A stretch of 20,536 bases of DNA from Synura sp. LO234KE (Eukaryota > Sar > Synurophyceae > Synurales > Mallomonadaceae): positions 1 to 20,536 of the forward strand of contig VKHC01000079.1 of the NCBI GenBank assembly GCA_015143735.1, in the 5' to 3' direction. Shown here piece by piece: positions 9,917 through 19,836 of this stretch; position 1 is the stretch's first letter; every line of letters starts with the position of its first letter. A program made the translations under genes and the position numbers. Under the pieces are notes generated by a model. The model did no database searches. It was not told the origin of the DNA and saw only the letters and a program-made list of their open reading frames with translations.

Positions 9917-9971
9917 AATACTTCTCCGATGTAACCGTTGGAGAGTATGATTTTGCAACAACGTGAGCATT
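9917..9971. promoter_or_regulatory. Short shared divergent promoter interval
   Basis: Only 55 bp separate the chosen start codons of the minus-strand EF-hand-like gene (9916) and the plus-strand cyclophilin gene (9972). Core promoter and 5' untranslated sequence must therefore lie here or overlap the opposite coding region. No clear TATA box or Inr is visible. The interval is inferred from gene orientation alone. Confidence 0.4.
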
Positions 9972-11021
9972 ATGCGCAGAGCAATTGCCAGGCAAGACGA
10001 TTCGGACGAAAGCAAATCTCATGATAATAGCCCAACGCAAAAAAGAGATGGGATATTTTCGTTATTTTCGTCAGCGAAGCCCGCTGTATTCATTTTAATC
10101 CTATTAGTAATCGCCTTTGCATTATTTTACAACAATTATCGTGTACATGGTTTTCTTGATTATTTCGCGACCAAAAACACTAAAAACACTGAGGCAATTT
10201 TTTTGAGGAGAGAGAGTCTTTCAAAATCTGGAGAGAATCGAATTGTGGAGGCTGCCGGTAAACAGTTGAATATTCAATCCTTCGAAGAAACCAAATTGAT
10301 TCCTAAATTGAGTTCGCTCCCGAAATATGATTCCGCATGTAATCCATTATCAAAAACTTTTAGCAGTTGCTTAGAGGCGACCAAGGAGACAGACCGAAGT
10401 CGACATATTGTAATGCCTCCAGCAGGCCCGTATGATCTGGTTTGTTGCAATGGTACTATGGGGGTAATGGCCATAGCTGTGCATCCATCTTGGGCGCCTC
10501 TAGGCGCAAACCGTTTTCTAGATATGGTCAAGGATGGATTCTTTTCTACGCGGATAGGAATGTTCCGCGCTCTGAAGAACTTCCTGGTACAATTCGGATT
10601 ATCAGGAGATCCCACAGTACAAACCAAATGGTTCAAGCAAGGAAATATTCACGATGACACTCCATGGCTGCCCCAAGGACCTCCTGGACGAGAAATCAAC
10701 GGCACGAAACGGTTTCAGAGAGGGTACATCGCCTATGCAGGGGCAGGGAAGGACTCTAGGGGGACACAGCTGATCATCGCCTTTCGAGATAACGGTCCTC
10801 TGGGCGGAGCTCCGTGGGAAGTGCCCTTCGGCCACCTCATTGGTGAAGCCTCCTTCGCTAGCTTAGATCGCATCTTCACGGGGTACGGGGAAGCGCCTTC
10901 TCAAGGCAAGATAATGAACCGAGGTAACGAGTATTTACAGCAGGAGTTCCCTGCGCTCGATTACATCACTTCATGCGACGTGATTGCTGAAGGGCTACCT
11001 TGGAGTTGGCACCAGAGATAA
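9972..11021 (+). CDS. Type II membrane cyclophilin-like peptidyl-prolyl isomerase
   Basis: A single uninterrupted frame of 349 residues runs from ATG 9972 to TAA 11019-11021. A short polar N-terminus is followed by one hydrophobic segment at about residues 38-53 (AVFILILLVIAFALFY), then a linker to about 150 and a C-terminal cyclophilin-like domain at about 154-337. Within it, FRALKNFLVQFG aligns with the cyclophilin active-site stretch: Arg199, Phe204 and Gln207 keep the spacing of R55, F60 and Q63 of human cyclophilin A. GTQLII replaces the usual SQFF. The W of the WLDG loop is not at its normal place (PLGGAPWEVPFG instead). Cyclophilins catalyse proline cis-trans isomerisation. The topology predicts a domain in the secretory or Golgi lumen. 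Large cyclophilin-like proteins with this 'FLVQFG.SGDPT' signature are familiar from algae and stramenopiles. Activity is plausible but unproven. The GTG at 9963 would extend the frame but ATG is preferred. Confidence 0.88.
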   Translation: MRRAIARQDDSDESKSHDNSPTQKRDGIFSLFSSAKPAVFILILLVIAFALFYNNYRVHGFLDYFATKNTKNTEAIFLRRESLSKSGENRIVEAAGKQLNIQSFEETKLIPKLSSLPKYDSACNPLSKTFSSCLEATKETDRSRHIVMPPAGPYDLVCCNGTMGVMAIAVHPSWAPLGANRFLDMVKDGFFSTRIGMFRALKNFLVQFGLSGDPTVQTKWFKQGNIHDDTPWLPQGPPGREINGTKRFQRGYIAYAGAGKDSRGTQLIIAFRDNGPLGGAPWEVPFGHLIGEASFASLDRIFTGYGEAPSQGKIMNRGNEYLQQEFPALDYITSCDVIAEGLPWSWHQR

Positions 11022-12983
11022 AATCGTTGCGTTTCCCATGCAGTATTTTCAGAGCTATGTGAATATTGGATACACTCGCTCCGATTGCCTACTCGAGCTA
11101 GTCCTCCGTTGGGTGGTTGGTATACAGTCACCTTACTTGCCCGCCCCCCCCTCTTCCATCCTTTCTCCTCCCTACTCTCTGAGCTCTCCCAGACCAGGCA
11201 CTCTCCACTGAAATCTGTTTGCGCAAGGGCGCCATGGCAGTCCAGATGGTGGTAGCACTAGTGTCCTGGTGCTTGTGGCGGTTTGAGGTTTACGAAAGCT
11301 TGATTTGATCTACTTTAAGGACGATTTTCGGTTATTTGATTTCGCCAGACGAGTCTCCACCATGGTTGCCACTATCATGATAGCACGAACCAAGTTAACA
11401 AAACGCCATCATACGCCGTTCCACTTACTAATATACTAGCAATGGCGAGTACTCGCTCCACGAGAACTCCTCCTACTTGTCCACCGATTCTAAATCGGTG
11501 TGAAGACAAGCGAAGGGAAGTGTGGATTACTTTCTTCCCCAACTGAAACCGCTGCTCCTTACCAGCCATCCCGCAATATACATTCGCTCGCTCTTAGCAG
11601 CATGATCCTAGCCCAAAAGTTGGTTGGAGTAGTAGCCAGCTGCAACTTGCAACTTCTGGTGGTGTGGAAGAAGACGCGCAGCGAGGAAAATATCATGAAA
11701 AATGTTTCTTCAAAGGAGCTAAAAAGTGGCAGGGGCCTTGGAAAAGAAAGCTTTGTATATCGACGTGAAGGAGAAAGTCATCTACAGTATCTGCTGGTGA
11801 GAGGACTTGAGAATACCTTGACTGAGACGACAAAGACATTGATGCTTTTCATTCAGAGATCTTGAGAAGCCGCTAATAGTAGGAGAAACGGACCCTGGCA
11901 ACTGCGCCCCCCTTCACATCCCACAAGAGTCCGAGGTCCCTCCATGAGCGCTACATGACATCCATGAGAATTGATCGCAGTGCAGTTATGAGGAGAAGTC
12001 GGCAGTGGGTCGTTCACCGTCATCGCTGTTCCAGAAAGACATAAAAGCTGGAGAACGGGATGTGAAGAGTGGCCTGACTGAAATCTAGAGGAATTTCCAC
12101 AAGTAGTCTGCACCACCCATATCTTTGTTTTGAGTGCAATCCCCACCCCGTAGAGCCGTGTGTCCGGAGTTTCGTTCCTTGGTTGGCAGCGCTCCTCCAT
12201 GACAGAGTGAATATCAACTCGCCCAGACCTCACTAACTATTCCGTCTTGCTTTCTCACCGGAGTAGTTCCGGGACCGCGCTGGGATTACCATACATCTGA
12301 GGATGAAAACAGACAGAAGGTGTTTATGTTCACCGCACCCTTCTTGGGTGTGGTCCTTCAATTCTGCACTCTTTGGGGCAATCGACCTATGCGTGTCAGA
12401 ATCCAATCTACATCATTTTGTACTTCTAGACCATGGTGGAGCCTAGCTACGTGCAAGAACTATTACAAACACTCAGCCATGTCCGCTCCCTAAACTGGTA
12501 CGTACTATTCACGCCTTGCACATCTTCACCTCCACCTACGCTTCTACCTCCACAGGATAGAGGCTTTCATGCTTCCATAAGATATGGGCCAATAACATTA
12601 GAGCCGATTAGATTGGGATATGTCAGACTTCTCCTCGCCATAGCAACCGTCAAAGATTGAAAATATGAAGCCTCTGCCGGGTAAAAGCCGCTCGCGTTGT
12701 ATTGGAAAACATGGCAGACATAGCCATAGTGATACGGCGCCAGCCCTCGTGAGTTTTATCTGGTACAATTATATAGTGTTGTTGCAAGTGGCAAGTTAGA
12801 AGTTGGTAAGTGGATTTTCAAAGAAATTCGAATGACAATTTTATTACTAATTCGTCGGTAACTATATCTAACCATAATCATGTTACTCCAACGTAACTAG
12901 TTATCTTAGAAGTAAAATAGATAAAAAACTAGCTGCTTGGTACAAGAGAAATCGGTTATTGAATTGCTAGCATGCGCTTTCAG
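11022..12983. other. 2 kb without a recognisable gene
   Basis: The 3' flank of the cyclophilin gene includes a C/T-rich patch at about 11135-11215. Open frames at 11500-11865 (plus), 11853-12233 (minus) and 12433-12660 (plus) show no motif and no coding-like bias. From about 12700 the DNA becomes A/T-rich. No RNA gene or element end was recognised. Confidence 0.4.
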
Positions 12984-13090
12984 CAGCAAATTGTAACGAT
13001 ACAGTTGAAGCCAGATAGTTCTCGTAATTAATACCGACAGCAAATTGTAACGATACAGTTGAAGCCAGATAGTTCTCGTAATTAATACCG
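12984..13090. repeat. Perfect 53-bp tandem duplication
   Basis: 12984-13036 and 13038-13090 are identical, separated by one A (period 54). Each starts CAGCAAATTGTAACG and ends TTAATACCG. No mismatch is visible, so the duplication is recent relative to the decayed surroundings. No coding frame or hairpin explains it. Confidence 0.95.
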
Positions 13091-13468
13091 GACAATATAT
13101 TTCACTGACTATTTTCTTTAATCATAGAGAGAGAATCAGTCCTATCATAAGAATGAGACTTATACAGCAATACAAAGATAAATAGTTTCCATAGAAGGTC
13201 CCTACCACTACATTTTTCCTCTGCCCAATATTATTCGCAAATTTAAAACCTACAATTATTTAGCATGTGAAGCTCATTTAAGAATATCTTTATGCAGGTT
13301 GTACATGGACGTCTTTCTGTACCTGATAAAATGTAACAATTCATATTCGTTCAACAGTCTTTATCTCCGCTTTCAATTACCAATAATATGATTTTCTTTT
13401 TTTATTATTTCTTGGCCCCTCAAGTGGATTGAATCTACTCTCAGCTCCTCATTTGCTTTCAACATCTT

Positions 13469-14460
13469 ATGTCAGCAAGCATTAATGTTCACTCCTCTTT
13501 GTTTGGTACCTCTAATGATTTGTCGAAAAGTATTAAATTCGTGTCTCGTCCCCAGGTCCTTTGTATACAAGATCGTGATAATGAAATCTCACGCTTAAAA
13601 GAATTATTGTCCAGAAATTTTTATACCAAGGAAGATATATGTATATTTAAAGCGTGTTATCCCATTACATTACTTTTTCATCCAGTCATTCGCCAAATTT
13701 TTTGGACAAAAAATGCTCCAAAATTTACGTTTTTGACATTTTAAAAAGATTTTCTGTATTTCCCGTTCTTCCATCGTGTTGTGCTATTTCATTTTGCATA
13801 TATAACTCTACTACATCACGCACACCAACCATTTGCTCATAACACGTGGTTTTCAGAAATCACTTCCTATTGACGCTGATGTTATTGAACATTTCATGAA
13901 AAAATTAAACGCTTGTATTCACTTTATTTCTTGTTTCACTAGGAGTAAAAAGAGTTCCGTTGGAATTAAACTTTCTGATTGGCTACATGGTGATGCGCTT
14001 CCCCTTATCGAGGATAGAAGCTACCACCTTTTTCTGTATTGTTTCTTAGACTACAATCACGTTATATTATCATCACTAGATCCGTGGGAAAGTGCAATCT
14101 TCGGATGAGGAAGTACAGAAATAGAAATCGAAGCGATGAAAGAATGCCTCGCTCATTACGTCGTGGTAATGTTAGGGATGCCAGGGTTAAAGGCGAAACC
14201 AAAAGACGTGAACTTTGGATTATTCGTTGATCCAAAACTCCGAGCTACTAGTTCACAGGTATTTCAATTTTTACCAAGTAAACCGCCCTATTTTTCAATA
14301 CCCTTCTCAATTTTTTAGACAAGTAGCAGATAAATGGAAAAACAAAGATGGCGCTGAAAAGTATCTCTATGGAGAAGTGGTAAGCTTTAACGCGAAGACC
14401 AAAAATCCGGTCCCGTGGGAATATATTGCTTCTGAATTTCTTAAAGTCATTCTTGATTAA
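13469..14460 (+). pseudogene. Fragmented unknown gene, possibly intron-containing
   Basis: Successive plus-strand pieces look coding but do not join cleanly. Piece 1 starts with ATG 13469 and includes IQDRDNEISRLKELLSR, a charged helix. Piece 2 follows a good acceptor (TTTTCAG ending 13856) and runs in one frame to about 14258, interrupted only by an in-frame TGA at 14106-14108. Piece 3 (about 14319-14460) reads ADKWKNKDGAEKYLYGEVVS and ends in TAA. Between pieces 2 and 3 is a well-formed candidate intron (CAG|GTATTT ... TTTTTTAG, 14259-14318, 60 nt), but splicing it leaves the downstream frame out of phase. The DRDNEI..LKELL segment is reminiscent of the stretch preceding the P-loop in Crinkler/RHS-type NTPases, so this might be the 5' part of the NTPase relic starting at 14977. 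Otherwise I recognise no family. Confidence 0.4.
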
Positions 14461-14976
14461 AACATTCATAATTAAGTTGTGCTATTTCTATTGCCGACTA
14501 GTCACCAGTTTAACTAACCTCGAATATACACAAAATCAAGCCCTAAAAATATACACAACAAATCCGGTAATAGTGGTCAAAATGAGGACCAAAGTATCTT
14601 TTTTATATCCTTAAATAATTCTAAAGTAAGTACTTTTATTCCCTCCATCACACTTCAAACACTTTATATCACATTACAAAGTGTAATAGTGCACTTTAAA
14701 TCTTTCCTTGCAACTTCAACCACATGTTAACGTTTCGCAAAACATCACCTCATAACATTATTTTTCTTACCCAATTTTATGCGAAATCACCTAAAAAACA
14801 TGAAAAAATAGGTTTCAAGCTTTGAATCGACGTATAACTAGAGGAATCGCTTTAAAACCGTTACTCACGGAGTAAAAGTGTGAAAATCTACTGTATGAAT
14901 TTTCTTCCTACTCTAAGTGAGGACTGTTTAAGCAGTTCTAATGTAGTTCATAATACATATTAGATATTAGTTACAG
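14461..14976. other. A/T-rich gap between coding relics
   Basis: No frame, repeat or RNA gene is recognised. The end (TTAGTTACAG at 14967-14976) would serve as a splice acceptor for the NTPase relic that follows, so part of this stretch may be a former intron. Confidence 0.35.
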
Positions 14977-17017
14977 TTTCAAACATTTTTTACAAATCGT
15001 CACCGATCAAAAGATTGTTTACGTTAAAAAATATTCCAAAAAAGGATATAATCTTCCAAATAATTTGGCGAATGACTTATCGGGTATGGCAGGTATCGGG
15101 AAAACTTCACTTGGTGAAAGTGCGATAGCCATGGTAATATCATCTTTGAATGGCGAGGAGAAGGCGACAGATTTTGCTCGAGGCTTATGAATTACTTGAA
15201 ACTCGATTTTAGCGATGGAGAAGACGGCTTCGAACACTATTACGACAGCACTCTAGATGCATACGGAAGATTCAATTTGAGATTGCTAGCGAGAGCATGC
15301 CGGTTGAATCTAGGCTTTTGTGGTCTAATGCGGATAAAAGAAACTGAAATTGAAGAAATATTGACTGATCTGGACTATATCATATATCGCTCCTGCTCAG
15401 AAATTACTATCGGAAAGGATATATTCCTAGTTCGACAAAAATATTAGATTCAATCGCTAAAGATCATCATAATATCTCTGAAGACCCTAATTTAAAAGTT
15501 GGCATATTTCTACACCTGGATAATCATCATTTGATGTTCGACGCAGTAATGCGCCTATATGGTTGGGCCAAGACTGATCCAGAAGACCTACGGCAGGACT
15601 AAACTCTTACAAAGGATTCATCTTGCCCTGTCATGTCCGCATTGGTCTCGGGGTGGTGCTATTGAAACAACGTGTTCCTATTTTCTTTCTTTACCGGTAT
15701 CAATAACAAGTGCTTGGACGGCCTCACAGCACATGCTTATCCGAGGAGGGAATATATTCATCTTAGTGCACTTGGTACTTCAGCCAGTCGACGTATTATC
15801 ATTCTAGTATACAATACGAGGGCAGTCTCTGTCGACGGGAGCTGGTTAAGAACGCGCCCCACCCTCGCACTAGATTGGGCCCCGATCGATATTCTAACTC
15901 AAGAACTTGGAGGCAACCCAAAGTGTCTACAGGAGTCGTATGAGATATTTCGAGATAGTCTAACACTCGAGTGCACTCTATTAATCGAGAAATAGCTGAA
16001 AAGGATTCATGCTCATTGAAGGAAGGGGAATCCCTCGATCGGCACAGGCGGTATGGCTGTAATAGCGGTGGTAAGTGGTCTTTACCTCATTGAGAACGAC
16101 CTGAAGATTTTAAATATCACGAACGTAGAATCTATCTGTGTGCGGGACCGCCTGGTTTGGGGCGCCGTACGAGTCGTCATTCCAGCAGGAATCTTGGCGA
16201 ATGTTCCTGTACTACCGATACCAATCAAAGACTTTCTGCGAATAAAGAGCGTTTCTGGGTCAAGAACTGCTCTGTGGGCGAAGGTGGTGGCGAGTCGCCT
16301 GCACGTGGTCTTGCGGGTGTTGAAGTTGAAGTCTCTCGTGCGGAGTCAGGTCTCGCTCTCAGACGTGTTTGGTGACGAGCTAGTGATGATAAGCGATCCA
16401 AGGAGAGTCTTCACTATACCCATAGTGATATTTGAACAGCTAGGATTTAGGTATACGCAGCGCGCGGAAGGTTTATTTGAAGCTGAAGGTGGCGACGTCA
16501 TGCTCATTCAACAGCACGTCGAAGAATTAAAGGAGGGAAAAGAGGCTGGTTGAAGGGATCGCTAAGTAAAGGTGTAGGCACCATGGGACACATCGAGTCC
16601 AACCCGCTGTATCATGTGATCCTTAGTCTCAGGGCGGAGAATGGTTATCCGGGCGATAACAGACCAATTACGTCATTCATATCCGTTACGGCATCGCCCA
16701 AATCCGAATGGGGCGCTGGGAAATATGCTTTTGAGTCAATAGCCGTTGGAAAGCGATATTGGACTGCTCCAGAAGGTCCATAGGATCATCAATAAAGAGG
16801 AGAATTATCGCGAACACGGCCCGCTGTGTCTGGTGTATGTTCTATCCAGCCTCAGTCCGAGGATGAGCTGGAAGCGTTTACAGCCAATGCGACGATGTTA
16901 AATACGATGGGACAAGTCGCTGTGGTGGTGCACCACAATATGTCGGCATTTCTTCCTCCCCTCTCCCACAGGATCCCTTTCGAAGAGTTGCTGGTCGACC
17001 CTACTACTCTATGTTAA
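14977..17017 (+). pseudogene. Crinkler/RHS-type P-loop NTPase relic
   Basis: The order of motifs follows Crinkler/RHS-type ATPases, a family seen in oomycete and chytrid Crinkler effectors and trypanosome RHS proteins. Walker A is GMAGIGKTSL (from 15083, followed by 10 conserved-looking residues). Next come YLKLDFSDGEDGF (about 15193-15231) with LRLLARACR, then a Walker B-like strand GIFLHLDN (15501-15524) with Asn in place of the usual catalytic Glu. A sensor-like strand with FFTGINNK (15687-15710) and ELGGNP (15903-15920) follow, and near the C-terminus VVVHHNMSAFLPPL. The reading frame shifts near 15185 and 15438. In-frame stops lie at 15600, 15663, 15993 and 16017, and the last part (16550-17017) is in another frame with stops near 16781. 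It cannot make one protein, so it is a pseudogene unless many errors are present. Such proteins couple an NTPase to variable toxin or nuclease-like effector domains, and no separate effector domain was identified here. The N-terminus may lie in 13469-14460. Confidence 0.7.
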
Positions 17018-17999
17018 AGAGCGTTTTCGTCTGACAGGAAATCACAGGAGGGACGAGGATTGAAGTCAGGTTTTCTGCCTGTTCCTCGTGGAAGGAAGGT
17101 GGCGAGGAAGGGCTCGTATTTCTTCCACGTTAATTGAGTTGAATCACGTGCTTGCGTTCTGGGTCTTCATTCTTAGGTTAAGTTGTTGAGGAAATAATCG
17201 CGTCGATTCATTTTACATACTATCATAAACCTAATTAAAAATGATTCCGCCGGTTTGGATTAATCTGAAACACCATATCTTGCAAACACAATAAATAGGA
17301 AGGACAAACACTTGCGTGTGTGAACGGGATTTGAGCAAGTGAGATTCGTCGTCAGGACTTCTCGAACTATTGTGTAAAATGGGCGGGCAGCCTCCTCCAC
17401 TAGTAGTGCGCACCGTACTCGATCGAATGCACCAGCAGCCAGGCAGGAGTATGATGATAAATTCTCCTGAAGCGAGAATGAGGATGGATTCGTTCGCGGG
17501 TATTTCAAAGTGAACAAACAAGCAGCAGCCAGCAGTTTGAAAATTTGTAACGTTCATTCCTTACCGTCAGCGGTCCTCGTACCCACTCTAGATTGATCAA
17601 TAATATTTTGGCGTGGTGCACATGCTGCCTCATTGTTAGTAGATGCTAGTGCTAGGCACCTAGTTTCATTCTTATTGATGCTATTGGCGAAGGCACAGTA
17701 CCGTATGGCCATGTCTTCTTACCTTGGCCATGTCTTCTTGACTTCCTTTATGTACAGTGGAAATATGTAATTACCTTTGGAAAACGTATTGGTGGATCGA
17801 TAACCTTGCAAAAAAATTTCTTAGACTATCAGTCAATCAATAAAGTTGTGGATTAAAAATGGTTTATTAATATTAAATTTCTCATGCTAATAGGGAGTTA
17901 AATAAGAGTCGATCGGAAGCAATATGAAGCTGTTGACAGAGATAGAATGCAGTGTACAGAACGTCTGCAGAGTCATAACAAGCGGTAATATGCAATAAG
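17018..17999. other. Intergenic, nothing recognised
   Basis: A minus-strand frame at 17231-17557 has no motif. Apart from a short tandem repeat at 17706-17739 I see no feature. The DNA is A/T-rich up to the purine-rich minisatellite. Confidence 0.4.
17706..17739. repeat. Short tandem repeat, 15 bp twice, period 19
   Basis: TGGCCATGTCTTCTT occurs at 17706-17720 and again at 17725-17739. It is a small slippage-type duplication with no associated gene. Confidence 0.85.
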
Positions 18000-18590
18000 A
18001 ATCAGTGGGGAGTATTAGGGAGTGGTAAGGAGTGATAGCAGGCGGTGGGGAGGGGTTAGAAGCGATAAGATACATGGGATGAGGTGGGATAGATAGGAAG
18101 CGGGAGGGTGCAAAAGGAGGAAATTCGTCGAGATAGGATGCAGTAAGCGAATGGAATTGAAAGGAAGCGGGAAGGAATAATAGGAAACGGTGGAGGGGGG
18201 GGTAGGAGGCGTTAAAATGTGATGGAAAGCAGTAAGATTCGACAGAATGCGGTAAGATATGACAGGAAGTGGTTGGCAGGAATGCGAAGCGTTGGGTTGT
18301 GATAGGAAGCGTCGGAGTGGGATAAGAAGCGGTAGAGTGATAGGAAGCGGCAGGAGGCGGTGGGGAGTGCTGGGATGCGGTGGAGAGGGAAGGATAGGAA
18401 GAGGTGGGAAGGGATAGGGAACGGGGAAACGCGATACGGAGGTATTGGGAGGGATAGCAAGCAGTTAGTAGCGATAGGACCGTTAGGATACGATGGGCAG
18501 TGGTTGGGAGGGTTAGGAAGCGGTGAAGAGGGATAAGAAGCGGTGGGTAGTGATAAGAAGCAATGGAAAAGGATAGGAAGCAGTGGAGAT
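18000..18590. repeat. Purine-rich degenerate minisatellite
   Basis: The plus strand consists of many imperfect copies of a roughly 20-bp unit resembling GATAGGAAGCGGTGGGAGTG, with frequent GGATAGGAAGCGG cores and few pyrimidines. Copies are clearest at about 18295-18440 and 18500-18590. Runs such as GGTGGAGGGGGGGGTAGG near 18190 could form G-quadruplexes. No coding role is apparent: minus-strand frames (17887-18075, 18212-18460) only reflect the low purine content of that strand. Confidence 0.85.
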
Positions 18591-18695
18591 GCTGACTTGA
18601 TTTATACTGTAATTGAGGAGTGGACTAAACCAGTTCCAAAGCCATATCTTTCAGCACCGGTCATTATGGTTGGTAAAGGGAGGATTATAACATGA
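18591..18695 (+). other. Coding-like 34-codon fragment inside the minisatellite
   Basis: Where the repeat stops abruptly, the plus frame reads DLIYTVIEEWTKPVPKPYL and continues to TGA at 18693-18695. The composition looks like ordinary protein, unlike the repeat on either side. No family is recognised and no splice sites are proposed. It may be unrelated sequence into which the minisatellite expanded. Confidence 0.3.
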
Positions 18696-18707
18696 TTACT
18701 TTAGTGA

Positions 18708-18765
18708 TACGGAGATATTCGGAGTGATAGGAGGCGGTGGAGAGGGATTAGAAGCGGTGGGACGT
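18708..18765. repeat. Outlying minisatellite copies
   Basis: Two or three more copies of the purine-rich unit (GTGATAGGAGGCGGTGG and GATTAGAAGCGGTGGGA) occur after the coding-like interruption. This shows the array extends past it. Confidence 0.7.
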
Positions 18766-18799
18766 TTATAGCATAGTTTGACCGGGGTTTCGAATTTAT

Positions 18800-18955
18800 C
18801 TTGAGGATATCGCCAACGGCCGCGAGGAAAGCGTTTCCCCCTGCACTCTCTTTAATGGTTGTAAAGGTAAAGCATCAATTGAATCGCAAATATTTCTTAC
18901 CAAAGCACCAAAGTATGCAAGTAAGGATGATGTAGTCAAACAAATCCATGTTTAA
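18800..18955 (+). other. Coding-like fragment ending in TAA, unknown
   Basis: The plus frame reads LEDIANGREESVSPCTLFNG, continues for 31 more codons and ends in TAA at 18953-18955. D-I-A-N-G-R-E-E ... P-C ... N-G faintly resembles the start of the pre-SET zinc region of Suv39-type histone methyltransferases (D-x-A-x-G-x-E-x-x-P-x-P-C-x-N-G), but no zinc-binding Cys array follows, so I do not make that call. It may be an isolated exon or relic. Confidence 0.3.
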
Positions 18956-19188
18956 CAAGTGCATCGCTTGTCGGTATTCCAAAAGCCTTGGATGAAATCT
19001 GGTGATTGCTATGTATATAAATTAGTATGCTGCCTATATATATATCGAGAAGACTACCTTCTCTAGACCATTTGTGAAAGTATAACCTCATGATATTTAT
19101 CGCTGAAGTAACATGCTTTATTACTATTAAAGGCACTTCGAAATTGGTATTGTTAAATTGGTAAGTGGACAAGAGCGCCTACTTACAG

Positions 19189-19497
19189 TATTGGAGGCAT
19201 CTAATATATCAAGTTTGTATGGACGAGGTTGTGAAATCAGCGAAGAAGCCGGCGACATTCGCTGAGTCAATCTTGAACATTAAACTGAATAGCAATTCGT
19301 TTGTATGTAACTATCGATCCGTGAAGCTGGATTCAGTCAAGTTAGTTGAGCAATGTGCTGATTCTTTTTACTTTGTCATTGAAATGAGCAATATTGTATT
19401 TTCAACTAGGTCCATAAAACTTGAATTCCCTAGCGAAGTTTTCCTTGTGGTAGACTCTAGTTCAAAAAAATACCATGTAGATGTAGATATGAGCTAG
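19189..19497 (+). CDS. Hypothetical exon, unknown protein
   Basis: An open frame of about 102 codons follows a plausible splice acceptor (CTACTTACAG ending at 19188) and ends in TAG at 19495-19497. The translation is well mixed, with alternating hydrophobic strands near the end (FYFVIEMSNIVFSTRSIKLE), suggesting a beta-rich domain, but no family is recognised. The only ATG in the first part gives MDEVVKSAKKPATF. A GTAAGT donor lies at 19161, only 28 bp before the acceptor end. The piece may be the last exon of a gene whose earlier exons are not identifiable, or an independent short gene. Confidence 0.4.
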   Translation, partial: YWRHLIYQVCMDEVVKSAKKPATFAESILNIKLNSNSFVCNYRSVKLDSVKLVEQCADSFYFVIEMSNIVFSTRSIKLEFPSEVFLVVDSSSKKYHVDVDMS

Positions 19498-19836
19498 GCT
19501 TCATCTTGACTTGAATTGGGAAAAACGGGTGCAACTACACAACATGGAATTGCAAATGCCCATATAATTGCGAATGGAATCGCACCGCCCTCGGAAATGG
19601 CAGGATGGAACTGAAAAAATCTTAAAATTACAATTTAATACAAAATGAAGTCGTTTAGCGATCAAACAAATTTGTATTTGCTGACCAAAAATTAAAAAAA
19701 ATTATTTAATGCCTACATAGGAGTTGAAAGTGGTATAGATTTAGAAATAAATTGTGCATCCACCGTGATCGAGCTCGTGAGTGCTCATCTCATCTCAACG
19801 CGAAAAATCCAAGCACGTTTGACTGATTCCCAAAAT
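19498..19836. other. Upstream region of the ISG12-like gene
   Basis: The DNA is A/T-rich. The frame of the downstream gene is already open from 19696, after TAA at 19693-19695. A possible splice acceptor (CCTACATAG, ending 19720) lies within this open stretch, so part of it may be coding sequence of an upstream exon. Confidence 0.35.

Noticed and set aside
10274-10835. Minus-strand frames inside the cyclophilin gene
   Set aside because: They are shadows of a clear plus-strand domain with active-site spacing preserved.
15438-16553. Stop-codon reassignment (TAA, TGA and TAG read as sense) to keep the NTPase frame open
   Set aside because: The cyclophilin and EF-hand-like genes terminate normally at TAA, and the relic also has true frameshifts, so decay is the simpler explanation.
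17887-18460. Minus-strand Ser/Pro/Leu-rich frames in the minisatellite
   Set aside because: They are a by-product of the pyrimidine-rich strand of the repeat array.
19021-19045. TA-rich microsatellite
   Set aside because: The run is too short and imperfect to be meaningful.
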